Source: JALXDT01 sp964634755 (lineage in GTDB: Bacteria > Acidobacteriota > Aminicenantia > JAMOAD01). Taken from it: DNA of 14,871 nucleotides. Location: NCBI GenBank assembly GCA_964634755.1, contig CAZWJH010000063.1:1-14871 (forward strand), given 5' to 3'. The stretch's first letter is position 1. The number at the start of each line of letters is the position of its first letter. Positions 8,687 to 14,815 of the stretch are shown here, piece after piece. The translations under genes and the position numbers were made by a program. A model generated the notes under the pieces. That model saw only the letters and a list, made by a program, of their open reading frames with translations. It was not told where the DNA came from and searched no databases.

Positions 8687-9581
8687 TTTGTCCAATTACT
8701 TTATTCTTCCCCATCTCTTTTGCCAAATAGAGCCTTTTATCTGCTATCTTTATGAGAGATTCCCAATTATTGGCATCATCGGGAAAGGTTGCAACCCCGA
8801 CAGAAATCGTAATATCAATCTTTACATCATCTAACTCAAGGATTTCACTCTCCACCATTGAGCGCATTCTTTCTCCTACCATATAGGCACTTTTAGCATC
8901 TGCTTCGGGAAGTATAATTGCAAATTCCTCTCCCCCATATCTTGCGGCTATATCATTCTCTCTTATTGAATTCATTATTTTAAATGCAACAAATTTCAAA
9001 GTCTCGTCTCCCACTTGATGCCCGTGAGAATCATTTACCTTTTTAAAGTCATCTATATCCACCATTAAGAGTGAGAAAGTCTTTCCATACCTTTTTGCGT
9101 ATGAAACTTCGCGCTTTATTTGGGTTATAAAATAGTATTTGTTAAAAAGGTTTGTCATTCTATCGGACGTTGCCGCATTATAAAGATACTTGTGAAAAAG
9201 CGATTCAAGCTCTGTTCTACATTCAAATTTAAAAACTGTTCTGCCAGCAGTTATTATATCACCACTATTTAAAACAGTTTTCCCTTTTAAAAACTTCTGG
9301 TTAAGGTATGTGCCATTTAAAGAGTTTAGGTCTTCCACATATACTTTTCCATCCTTTACGCTTAATTTAAAGTGTTGTCTTGACATCAAAGGATCAGAGG
9401 TTACAAAATCCGACTTTAAAGATCTTCCCACTACTGTGTCTCTTGTGATTTCCATCTCTTTTCCCAAATCATCCTCTCTTCCGAAAATTATGATCAGATA
9501 ATTTACCCTTTTTGCAATCCCCTTTTCTGTTGACTCATCATCCAAAAAAATTGTTTTTGTAGTAATTTTAGGATCTTTCAT
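8673..9581 (-). CDS. FHA-GGDEF diguanylate cyclase
   Basis: Makes c-di-GMP from GTP. Residues are counted from ATG 9581 (302 aa). The N-terminal tail has a Thr cluster, KITTKTIF (5-12). The FHA domain spans about 46-120 with the conserved GR (52-53), SRQH (67-70) and N-G (89-90) that bind phosphothreonine. The GGDEF domain spans about 134-298: DRMTNLFNKYYF start, VDIDDFKKVND metal and substrate region, active-site GGEEF (216-220), and the inhibitory I-site RxxD (207-210) five residues before it. Activity and product feedback are both predicted. No membrane segment. An in-frame GTG at 9593 overlaps the previous stop codon, but ATG 9581 has AAGGGGG before it and is preferred. The layout matches Bdellovibrio DgcB, where FHA control involves the protein's own phosphorylated N-terminus. 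Partner: the overlapping kinase gene downstream. Confidence 0.93.
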   Translation of the reverse strand: MKDPKITTKTIFLDDESTEKGIAKRVNYLIIIFGREDDLGKEMEITRDTVVGRSLKSDFVTSDPLMSRQHFKLSVKDGKVYVEDLNSLNGTYLNQKFLKGKTVLNSGDIITAGRTVFKFECRTELESLFHKYLYNAATSDRMTNLFNKYYFITQIKREVSYAKRYGKTFSLLMVDIDDFKKVNDSHGHQVGDETLKFVAFKIMNSIRENDIAARYGGEEFAIILPEADAKSAYMVGERMRSMVESEILELDDVKIDITISVGVATFPDDANNWESLIKIADKRLYLAKEMGKNKVIGQNAHR

Positions 9582-9589
9582 AGCCCCCT

Positions 9590-10378
9590 TCACTTATTAA
9601 AATTAATAATTTCAACCCTTTCATCTTCCTTATTTCTAATAACTACAACGGTTCCTTTCACTTCTTTTATTTTACTATTTTTTTCATCAATTGAGAAGTA
9701 TATATCACCTGTTTTAAAATTAATTTTGATTTCCGAAGCTCTGGTTAAGGGGAAGTTTGAAAATAACCCCAAAAGCTCCAACTCCTTTGGTCTTTTCCTT
9801 GTATACTCTATAATTTTTTTCCAGATTTTCAGTTGTTCCTTTTTTGAGTAATGAAAAAAGTTTCTTCTTCTTTTGATTCTTAATTTTTTTGATAGAAAAG
9901 TCCCATCAGAAGTTTTTTGGGCTCTGTTTAAAAGTTTTACAAATCTTGTTTCAGCTCTTTTCTCCTTCCAAAGATTAACTCTTTTTACCTTTTCCCTGTT
10001 TACCGTATCTTTTAATTTTTCTATTTTCAAATATTTAATTTGTGGGATTGACTTCTTTACGGATTCAATAAAGGAGATTTTTATCTGTTTTTCAAATATC
10101 TTCTCATTTATAACTTTTGCTTCTTGAGAAGAGATGGAACCTTCATGAATGCTGGATTTTAAGTTCTCTTTTTGCTCATTTTTTATAAAAATCTTAAAAT
10201 TTAAAATTTTCTCTCCTTTTGTTTGAAGTTTTTTAACTTCAAAGCCTTTTTTATATGTTTTTGAATGTAAAGAAATAGGGAATTGTCTTATTTCCGATAG
10301 TATATCGACGGATAATTCCTCTGTTTTCGCATAGCCCAAGAGCTTTTTTAATTGTTCTATTATTCCTACTTTTCCCAT
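9590..10378 (-). CDS. Lys-rich basic protein of unknown function (262 aa)
   Basis: I do not recognise this protein. It is very basic, with Lys/Arg-rich helical stretches (KRRRNFFHYSKKEQLKIWKK near residues 169-188) and no signal peptide, membrane segment or cysteine. The C-terminal 50 residues look beta-stranded (EIKINFKTGDIYFSIDEK, then VKGTVVVIRN). The start ATG 10378 lies inside the end of the previous gene (13-nt overlap) and lacks a strong ribosome site, so translation is probably coupled. Its stop codon is 8 nt before the ATG of the FHA-GGDEF gene. Tight packing between a conserved unknown protein and the signalling pair suggests a shared complex or pathway. A nucleic-acid-binding or scaffold role would fit the charge, but that is a guess. 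Confidence 0.72.
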   Translation of the reverse strand: MGKVGIIEQLKKLLGYAKTEELSVDILSEIRQFPISLHSKTYKKGFEVKKLQTKGEKILNFKIFIKNEQKENLKSSIHEGSISSQEAKVINEKIFEKQIKISFIESVKKSIPQIKYLKIEKLKDTVNREKVKRVNLWKEKRAETRFVKLLNRAQKTSDGTFLSKKLRIKRRRNFFHYSKKEQLKIWKKIIEYTRKRPKELELLGLFSNFPLTRASEIKINFKTGDIYFSIDEKNSKIKEVKGTVVVIRNKEDERVEIINFNK

Positions 10379-10902
10379 ACTAATTTCAATGCTTTTTCAA
10401 CTCTTTCAAGTGGCTCGGTTATGTCCATTTTTTGAGAGATTTCTTCTATTATCAGAAGAACTTTTTCCTGAAGCTCCGGATCTGCGACACCAAATATAAT
10501 CCTTAATGGGTTTAAATCTTGGTAAGGCTGAAATACAATTTCCTTATCCTTGACTCTTTGTGTCTCTCCCGGTGCGCTTAATTGAGGAAGAGATGTTTTC
10601 TGGATTGATACAGCTGGGAATTTACCAATTTTGTCCTTTCCACTAACTTCAGAGGGATCATCTACTATTATAAGAGATGGAATATTTTTAAGTTCTCTCA
10701 ACAAGCTTTTTGTAATAACATCTTCTCTTATATATCTTTTTAAAACCTTACCATAAATTACCTGTTGTATCTTTGAAGGAATTACTGGCTCTGTGTACTT
10801 GAATTCGACGGGAATTCCGCTATCGTCCGTTATCATAAGACCACCGATGAAACCATTATCCTTCTCAATTATTTTAAGATAACCTAAGCTATGGACTCCC
10901 AT
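10366..10902 (-). CDS. Conserved unknown protein, cytosolic (178 aa)
   Basis: A 178-aa soluble protein. The N-terminal half has a recognisable family look: GGLMITDDSGIPVEF, YTEPVIPSKIQQVIYG, then IREDVITKSLLRELKNIPSLIIVDD (about residues 19-78). Similar patterns occur in uncharacterised proteins of several bacterial phyla, recalled only from general familiarity. The D-x-G-x-P-x-E-F core and the LIIVDD strand give an alpha/beta domain; residues 80-125 are a Pro/Ser-rich linker; the C-terminal part is helical. No catalytic motif can be named. GGAGG lies 6 nt before ATG 10902. The end overlaps the 262-aa gene by 13 nt, and the acylphosphatase gene is 16 nt upstream. It belongs to the kinase/cyclase operon by position. 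Confidence 0.75.
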   Translation of the reverse strand: MGVHSLGYLKIIEKDNGFIGGLMITDDSGIPVEFKYTEPVIPSKIQQVIYGKVLKRYIREDVITKSLLRELKNIPSLIIVDDPSEVSGKDKIGKFPAVSIQKTSLPQLSAPGETQRVKDKEIVFQPYQDLNPLRIIFGVADPELQEKVLLIIEEISQKMDITEPLERVEKALKLVWEK

Positions 10903-10918
10903 TCATATCCTCCTCTCT

Positions 10919-11191
10919 TTAGTATTTAATTTCAAAAATTTGAAAAGCGTCTGGTTCTTGCTCTTCTTTTAGAATTTCAACTACTCTTGCAAATGTAGGC
11001 CCCTTTTTTAAAAATTTTTCAAATTCTTTTAATTGATTTTCGTTTCCTTCTCCCCAAACCTCAACATCACTGTTAAGGAGATTTTTTACATATCCCTTTA
11101 TTCCTAAAAGCTCTGCTTTTTTGTAAACAAAAAACCTAAAACCTACCCCTTGAACTCTTCCTTTGATTCTATATAAAAAAGCCTTTTTCAT
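10919..11191 (-). CDS. acyP: Acylphosphatase
   Basis: A 90-aa protein of the usual acylphosphatase length. It hydrolyses acyl phosphates such as carbamoyl phosphate or 1,3-bisphosphoglycerate in the cytosol. The phosphate-binding loop GRVQGVGFR (11-19) carries catalytic Arg19, and GYVKNL (33-38) carries catalytic Asn37; the second half VEVWGEGNENQLKEF fits the ferredoxin-like fold. ATG 11191 is chosen because the open frame upstream runs into tRNA-Pro, and residue numbering from here fits the family. It begins 10 nt after the tRNA 3' end with no Shine-Dalgarno sequence, which is unusual for this window. Next gene is 16 nt downstream. Confidence 0.93.
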   Translation of the reverse strand: MKKAFLYRIKGRVQGVGFRFFVYKKAELLGIKGYVKNLLNSDVEVWGEGNENQLKEFEKFLKKGPTFARVVEILKEEQEPDAFQIFEIKY

Positions 11192-11201
11192 CAAATTAAT
11201 T

Positions 11202-11275
11202 TCGGGGCGAGAGGATTTGAACCTCCGACCCCCTGCTCCCAAAGCAGGTGCGCTACCAGGCTGCGCTACGCCCCG
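11202..11275 (-). tRNA. tRNA-Pro (anticodon UGG)
   Basis: A 74-nt cloverleaf. The 7-bp acceptor stem CGGGGCG/CGCCCCG pairs 11269-11275 with 11203-11209, with discriminator A at 11202. The anticodon stem CCTGC/GCAGG flanks loop TTTGGGA with anticodon TGG at 11239-11241. The T arm carries GGTTCAAATCC. CCA is not encoded (AAT follows), so it is added after processing. It lies only 15 nt after the TPR-gene terminator hairpin and 10 nt before acyP, so it is probably co-transcribed with acyP and the genes behind it. Confidence 0.96.
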
Positions 11276-11290
11276 TTTTCATCTTAAATA

Positions 11291-11324
11291 AAAAAAGAGG
11301 GAGAAGTGATTCTCCCTCTTTTTT
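11291..11324 (-). terminator. Intrinsic terminator after the TPR protein gene
   Basis: A perfect 15-bp inverted repeat (11291-11305 with 11310-11324) with a 4-nt loop. It has a GAGGGAGAA/TTCTCCCTC core flanked by A and T runs on both strands, so it could act in either direction. It begins 14 nt after the TPR stop codon. Confidence 0.9.
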
Positions 11325-11338
11325 GTTGTATGTTTATT

Positions 11339-12811
11339 TTATTTTTGTTTTTCTAACTCTTTTGCGAGTTTTTTCCTTTCTTGTAATCTCTTATAGAGCT
11401 GCTGGAATTTGTCCACATATTCTTTAGCTTTGGCCAGGTATTCTTTCTTTTTGGCCGGGTTTACTTTTATTTTTTCTCTATACATTAAGTTTACATATGC
11501 ATATGGTTCAGGATATTTAGGGTCAAGCTCTATTGCTTTCATAAGAGCATTCATCCCTGTTTCAACTACTTTTGCCCTTTCATCTTTAGGTAGATATTTT
11601 TTTCTGAAGCTCTTTACCCATGAATAAAAACCAAGCCAATAATAAGCAACTGCCTTTTTATGATTATCCAGATTAGGATCTTTTTCTATTAATTGAATCA
11701 TTTGTTCTACTGCTTTTATTGCTTCCTCGTATTTTCCCATACTCTCTGAGTAGAATTTTGCAAGATAAAGATATCCATCTGGGTCATTTGGATTCATTTT
11801 AATAGCTTTATTAAGAAATTCTATAGCTTTTTCATTTTTACCATATTTAGCATAAAAGTCAGAGATAACATAATATGCTTTATTTGTTTTGTATGCTTTT
11901 AATATGTCAAGATAATACTTTTCTGCTTTCTCGAAAACACCTAATTTATCATAGAGATCCGCAAGTGCAAGTGTTGAGTCAAGAGTTGCTGTATCATAAT
12001 GTTTTATTAGAATTGTATTTGCAAGAGCCTTAGCAGCTCTCATGGTATTCTTTACCATTAACTTTTTCTGCTGAGGGTTAAGTTCCTGAGGTTTTTGCTC
12101 TTCCGCTTTTTTCTCAGGTTGAGGCTGTTCTGTGACGATTAAGGATCTTTGTGCTTTCTTCTTAGCCTCTGCTTCAGCTTTTTTTCTTTCCTCTTCAGCT
12201 TTTTTCTCCTCTTCCCACTTTTTAATTATTGCTTCTACTTTTTCATCTGTGGTGCTTTCTGTTTTCTCTTCAGTCTCTAATCCCTCTTTGTTCTCCTGAT
12301 CTTCCAGCTTATTCTCCTGTGCTTCCACCTTCTCGCCTTCTTTGTCCTCTGCTTCAGCTTTTTCTCCTTTTTCTTCTGTTGTCTCTACCTTTTTCTCCTC
12401 TTCCGCAGGAACTTCAAAGGTATTTATAAAATTCTTTAATTCTTCATAATCATTTATAGTGTTGATTTTAAGTACGGTTTCTCTTAAGTAGTTAAGGTCT
12501 TTGATCTTATCAAGTTTATTCCCCATTTTAACAACTAACTCTTTGTCAAAAGGTAAACCGGGTTTGAAAACCTGCTGGTAGCATGAGCCAAGATAATAGT
12601 ATGCAGCTATAAAGTCAGGATTAGCTTTTATTACTTCAATATACTCTTTCGCTGCTGCTGTGTAATCCTCTTCCTGATATTTTGCATTTGCTTTTTTAAA
12701 GTGGAAGTTAGCTTTTAAGTTTGAATATTTCAAACTTTTACATGAAATATTAAACAAAAAGACCAAAGCTACAATTATTGCTACAAGTAAAAGAGATCTA
12801 CCTTTCTTCAT
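11339..12811 (-). CDS. TPR protein with lipoprotein-like leader and acidic/Lys-rich linker
   Basis: A 490-aa protein. Residues 1-24 form an export signal (KKGR, long hydrophobic run) ending FNISC; Cys24 is a likely lipidation site, although Asn and Ile at -3 and -2 make a weak lipobox. One TPR pair spans about 34-80 (ANFHFKKANAKYQEEDYTAA and following). Residues about 135-250 are a low-complexity Glu/Lys/Ala linker, probably extended or coiled. TPRs continue about 270-400, with blocks such as GKNEKAIEFLNKAIKMNPND and ELDPKYPEPYAY, then a Lys-rich helical tail. TPRs bind proteins, so this is probably an envelope-associated scaffold. GGAGGT sits before ATG 12811. It has its own promoter and terminator, so it stands apart from the kinase operon. 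Specific partner unknown. Confidence 0.87.
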   Translation of the reverse strand: MKKGRSLLLVAIIVALVFLFNISCKSLKYSNLKANFHFKKANAKYQEEDYTAAAKEYIEVIKANPDFIAAYYYLGSCYQQVFKPGLPFDKELVVKMGNKLDKIKDLNYLRETVLKINTINDYEELKNFINTFEVPAEEEKKVETTEEKGEKAEAEDKEGEKVEAQENKLEDQENKEGLETEEKTESTTDEKVEAIIKKWEEEKKAEEERKKAEAEAKKKAQRSLIVTEQPQPEKKAEEQKPQELNPQQKKLMVKNTMRAAKALANTILIKHYDTATLDSTLALADLYDKLGVFEKAEKYYLDILKAYKTNKAYYVISDFYAKYGKNEKAIEFLNKAIKMNPNDPDGYLYLAKFYSESMGKYEEAIKAVEQMIQLIEKDPNLDNHKKAVAYYWLGFYSWVKSFRKKYLPKDERAKVVETGMNALMKAIELDPKYPEPYAYVNLMYREKIKVNPAKKKEYLAKAKEYVDKFQQLYKRLQERKKLAKELEKQK

Positions 12812-12835
12812 TCTTACCTCCTAAATTTATCCAAT

Positions 12836-12864
12836 AGTTTAAAAGAAAAAAGCATAAAAATCAA
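12836..12864 (-). promoter_or_regulatory. Sigma70-like promoter of the TPR gene
   Basis: On the minus strand, TTGATT (12859-12864) and TAAACT (12836-12841) are 17 bp apart. The predicted start near 12829 gives a leader of about 18 nt that still holds the GGAGGT site. A perfect TATAAT further upstream (near 12906) could be a second start but has no good -35 box. Confidence 0.5.
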
Positions 12865-12980
12865 GCCTCTTTTATTTTGAAAATTAAATATAAATTAATG
12901 TATTATTATAACTGAAATTCTTTTTTTAGTAAAAAAACTTTGACTAAGCTTTAACAATTGTATTTTTTTGAATTTTAAAT

Positions 12981-12995
12981 GTGATAATATAAGAT
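12981..12995 (+). promoter_or_regulatory. Extended -10 element placing the start of transcription at the rarA ATG
   Basis: The sequence TGTGATAAT has GATAAT at 12983-12988 (5/6 to TATAAT) with an upstream TG one base away, an extended -10. Seven bases separate it from the ATG at 12996. There is no Shine-Dalgarno sequence before the ATG. Together this predicts a leaderless message. No -35 box at ideal spacing; TTGTAT at 12958-12963 is 19 bp away. Confidence 0.5.
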
Positions 12996-14285
12996 ATGAG
13001 TAAAGGTTTAAGAAGACCTTTGGCAGAAGTTTTAAGACCTGCGAATTTTTTTGAAATAATAGGACAGGAGCATCTTTGTGGGGAAAAAGGTGTTTTAAAA
13101 GGTATCCTCGAGAGTGGGAATCTGATCTCTTTTATTCTCTGGGGGGATCCCGGGACTGGAAAAACCTCAATAATTGAAATCTTTTTGAAAAATATAAAAG
13201 CAAAAGTTTTTAGAACGACAGGCTCAACATTTTCTGCTAAAGAAGTGAAAAAATTCTGTGATGAAGCTGAAAAACTTTTTAATTTTAATGGGGAAAACTC
13301 TATAGTATTTGTTGATGAAATTCACAGGTTGAACAAATTACAGCAAGATATTTTTTTGCCGTATGTAGAAAGGGGTACAATAATTTTGTTAGGTGCAACC
13401 ACGGAAAACCCCTCTTTTGAGATAAACAAAGCTTTGCTTTCAAGAATAAAGGTATTTACCTTAAATGTGCTCTCAAAGGATAATGTATTTGCGATTTTGG
13501 ACAAAGCACTGGATTTTCTTAAAAAGAAGTTTCAATTGGAATTTGAGGATGGAATAAAGGAATTTTTGTATTCTGTAAATGGAGCTGATGTAAGGTCCTC
13601 CTTGAACAGCTTGGATATTGTGACTAAAAGAGGGGTTAAAGGGCTTATAGGAATAGAGCAGGTTAGAGAATTCCTTTCCGAAAACAAAGCTTTTTACGAT
13701 AAAGACGGAGAGTATCACTATAATATTATTTCGGCCTTTCACAAGAGCATAAGAAACTCTGATGTTAATTCTTCTTTATACTGGCTTGGGCGAATGCTGG
13801 TGGCAGGTGAAGACAGAAAATACATTTTAAGGAGAATGATTAGGATTGCGGCTGAAGATATAGGGCTTGCTGATCCCACTGCTCTTTCAATAACATTAAA
13901 CTCATTTAAAGCCTATGAAATTATAGGCGAACCTGAAGGAGACATCTTCCTTTTTTATCCCGCTGTTTACCTCGCACTTGCCCCAAAAAGCAATTCTTTG
14001 TATATAGCGGAAAAAAAAGCCAAAAAAATAGCTAAAGAAACATCTTCTCTGCAAGTACCCCTTCATCTGAGAAATCCTGAAACAAACTTAATGAAAGAAA
14101 AAGGGTATGGCAAAGGATATCTTTATGCTCACGATTATAGGGAAAAGACAACAACAATGAAAACATTACCTGAGGAGATAGAAAATTTAAAAATATTTAT
14201 TCCTGAAAGTATAGGCTTTGAAAAAGAGATATTAAAAAGATACGAGTACTGGCGAAAGTTAAAGGAAAAATTAGGCAATTTTTAA
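12996..14285 (+). CDS. rarA: Replication-associated recombination protein A (RarA/MgsA), AAA+ ATPase
   Basis: A 429-aa clamp-loader-like AAA+ ATPase that acts at stalled replication forks. The N-terminus RRPLAEVLRPANFFEIIGQEHL is typical of the family. Walker A GDPGTGKT is at 50-57, Walker B VFVDEIHR at 104-111 (Asp107, Glu108), sensor 1 GATTENPS at 133-140, and the arginine-finger region LLSR ends at 150. The C-terminal tetramerisation part contains KAFYDKDGEYHYNIISAFHKSIRNSD and RRMIRIAAEDIGLADP, both family hallmarks. Length is normal and all motifs are intact. It is the only plus-strand gene in the window, divergent from the TPR gene with 184 nt between. It seems to be leaderless (see promoter). 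No clear GC hairpin follows the stop codon. Confidence 0.96.
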   Translation: MSKGLRRPLAEVLRPANFFEIIGQEHLCGEKGVLKGILESGNLISFILWGDPGTGKTSIIEIFLKNIKAKVFRTTGSTFSAKEVKKFCDEAEKLFNFNGENSIVFVDEIHRLNKLQQDIFLPYVERGTIILLGATTENPSFEINKALLSRIKVFTLNVLSKDNVFAILDKALDFLKKKFQLEFEDGIKEFLYSVNGADVRSSLNSLDIVTKRGVKGLIGIEQVREFLSENKAFYDKDGEYHYNIISAFHKSIRNSDVNSSLYWLGRMLVAGEDRKYILRRMIRIAAEDIGLADPTALSITLNSFKAYEIIGEPEGDIFLFYPAVYLALAPKSNSLYIAEKKAKKIAKETSSLQVPLHLRNPETNLMKEKGYGKGYLYAHDYREKTTTMKTLPEEIENLKIFIPESIGFEKEILKRYEYWRKLKEKLGNF

Positions 14286-14305
14286 AAATAAACACTCACC
14301 ACAGC

Positions 14306-14420
14306 GAACAGGGCAGAGCAGCTGTTCCAGCCGAACAGCAAGGGAGAATTTTCAGTTTTTAATCAAGGGAGTAGTTTGGCAACTGAACATCTGAGGAGGC
14401 AATGAAGTTCAACCGCCCAA
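14306..14420 (+). other. Segment with competing inverted repeats, possible structured RNA or element remnant
   Basis: GCTGTTC (14321-14327) can pair with GAACAGC (14333-14339), loop of 5, or its CTGTTC part with GAACAG (14306-14311), loop of 10; the two hairpins exclude each other. A second arm pairs TTGGC (14376-14380) with GCCCAA (14415-14420, one bulge) and, inside it, TGAAC (14384-14388) with GTTCA (14407-14411). CAAGGGAG is also repeated (14339 and 14364). One plus-strand frame is open over 14292-14405 but has no start codon near its 5' end. It may be a structured RNA, a terminator-like region behind rarA, or a piece of a repeat family. No known RNA class recognised. Confidence 0.35.
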
Positions 14421-14576
14421 ATAATCGAAAAATTAAATAAAAAAGAAAAATTGAGGTAAATTTTGATAAAAATAAGTTATTTTTTTGATAAAATTGTCTT
14501 ATTAGAGAAAGTTAGTTAAAATGTTTGTCTGTTTTTTTTAAAAAATGCCCGAAATTTTCAAAAAATCCGATTTTTG

Positions 14577-14652
14577 AATACACCTCTCCTTCACCCTTAC
14601 CTCACTCTCACCCTCTCTTTTACACTTTTAAACTAATTTAAAATTTTTAAAA
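14577..14652. repeat. G-free pyrimidine-rich tract
   Basis: Seventy-six bases of the plus strand contain no G. The core (about 14580-14624) alternates CTC, ACCC and CTCT units, so the minus strand there reads GAGGGTGAGAG and AAGGGTGAAGG. It resembles the low-complexity CCCT/ACCC type repeats scattered through many bacterial genomes. The G runs are mostly two or three long, so any quadruplex would be weak. Confidence 0.5.
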
Positions 14653-14815
14653 GCTTCTTATATACTTTATAATAAAGATATCCTCTGTTAAATTTTAAAT
14701 ATAAATATCCCCCTTTTCTCGTAATATACACTCCTGCCTATAACCTATATCTTAACGATGCTATCATAAGCGTCTGCCAATCCTCAGGTAAATGCATCTT
14801 CTGTAAATACTTCAT
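14633..14815 (-). pseudogene. Possible remnant of a small gene interrupted by TAG
   Basis: On the minus strand an ATG at 14815 opens 25 codons (MKYLQKMHLPEDWQTLMIAS and on) to TAG at 14738-14740. The same frame then runs 34 more codons to TAG at 14633-14635. LPEDWQTLMIASLRY has a protein-like composition, whereas the part after the TAG is AT-rich Tyr/Lys/Leu and could be chance. No ribosome site precedes the ATG. This may be a decayed small gene; confidence is low. Confidence 0.2.

Noticed and set aside
8686..8695. TTG at 8695 as the kinase start
   Set aside because: It adds only three residues outside the kinase fold; the ATG at 8686 with GGA a few bases upstream is the simpler choice, though TTG is not excluded.
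11192..11242. N-terminal extension of acylphosphatase starting within the tRNA
   Set aside because: It would translate tRNA-Pro sequence; the family fold begins at the ATG at 11191 and the extension has no ribosome site.
13322..13742. Two minus-strand open frames (60 and 89 codons) inside rarA
   Set aside because: They are antisense to a fully motif-supported gene, overlap each other and have no ribosome site.
14383..14410. CTGAGGA followed by GAA, resembling a hammerhead ribozyme core
   Set aside because: The CUGAnGA box matches, but no stem II closes, the GAAA box reads GAAG and no stem I/III cleavage site is in place.
14376..14420. Inverted TTGGC/GCCCAA arms considered as an integron attC site
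   Set aside because: The core sequences do not match the GTTRRRY/RYYYAAC consensus, and there is no integrase or cassette gene nearby.
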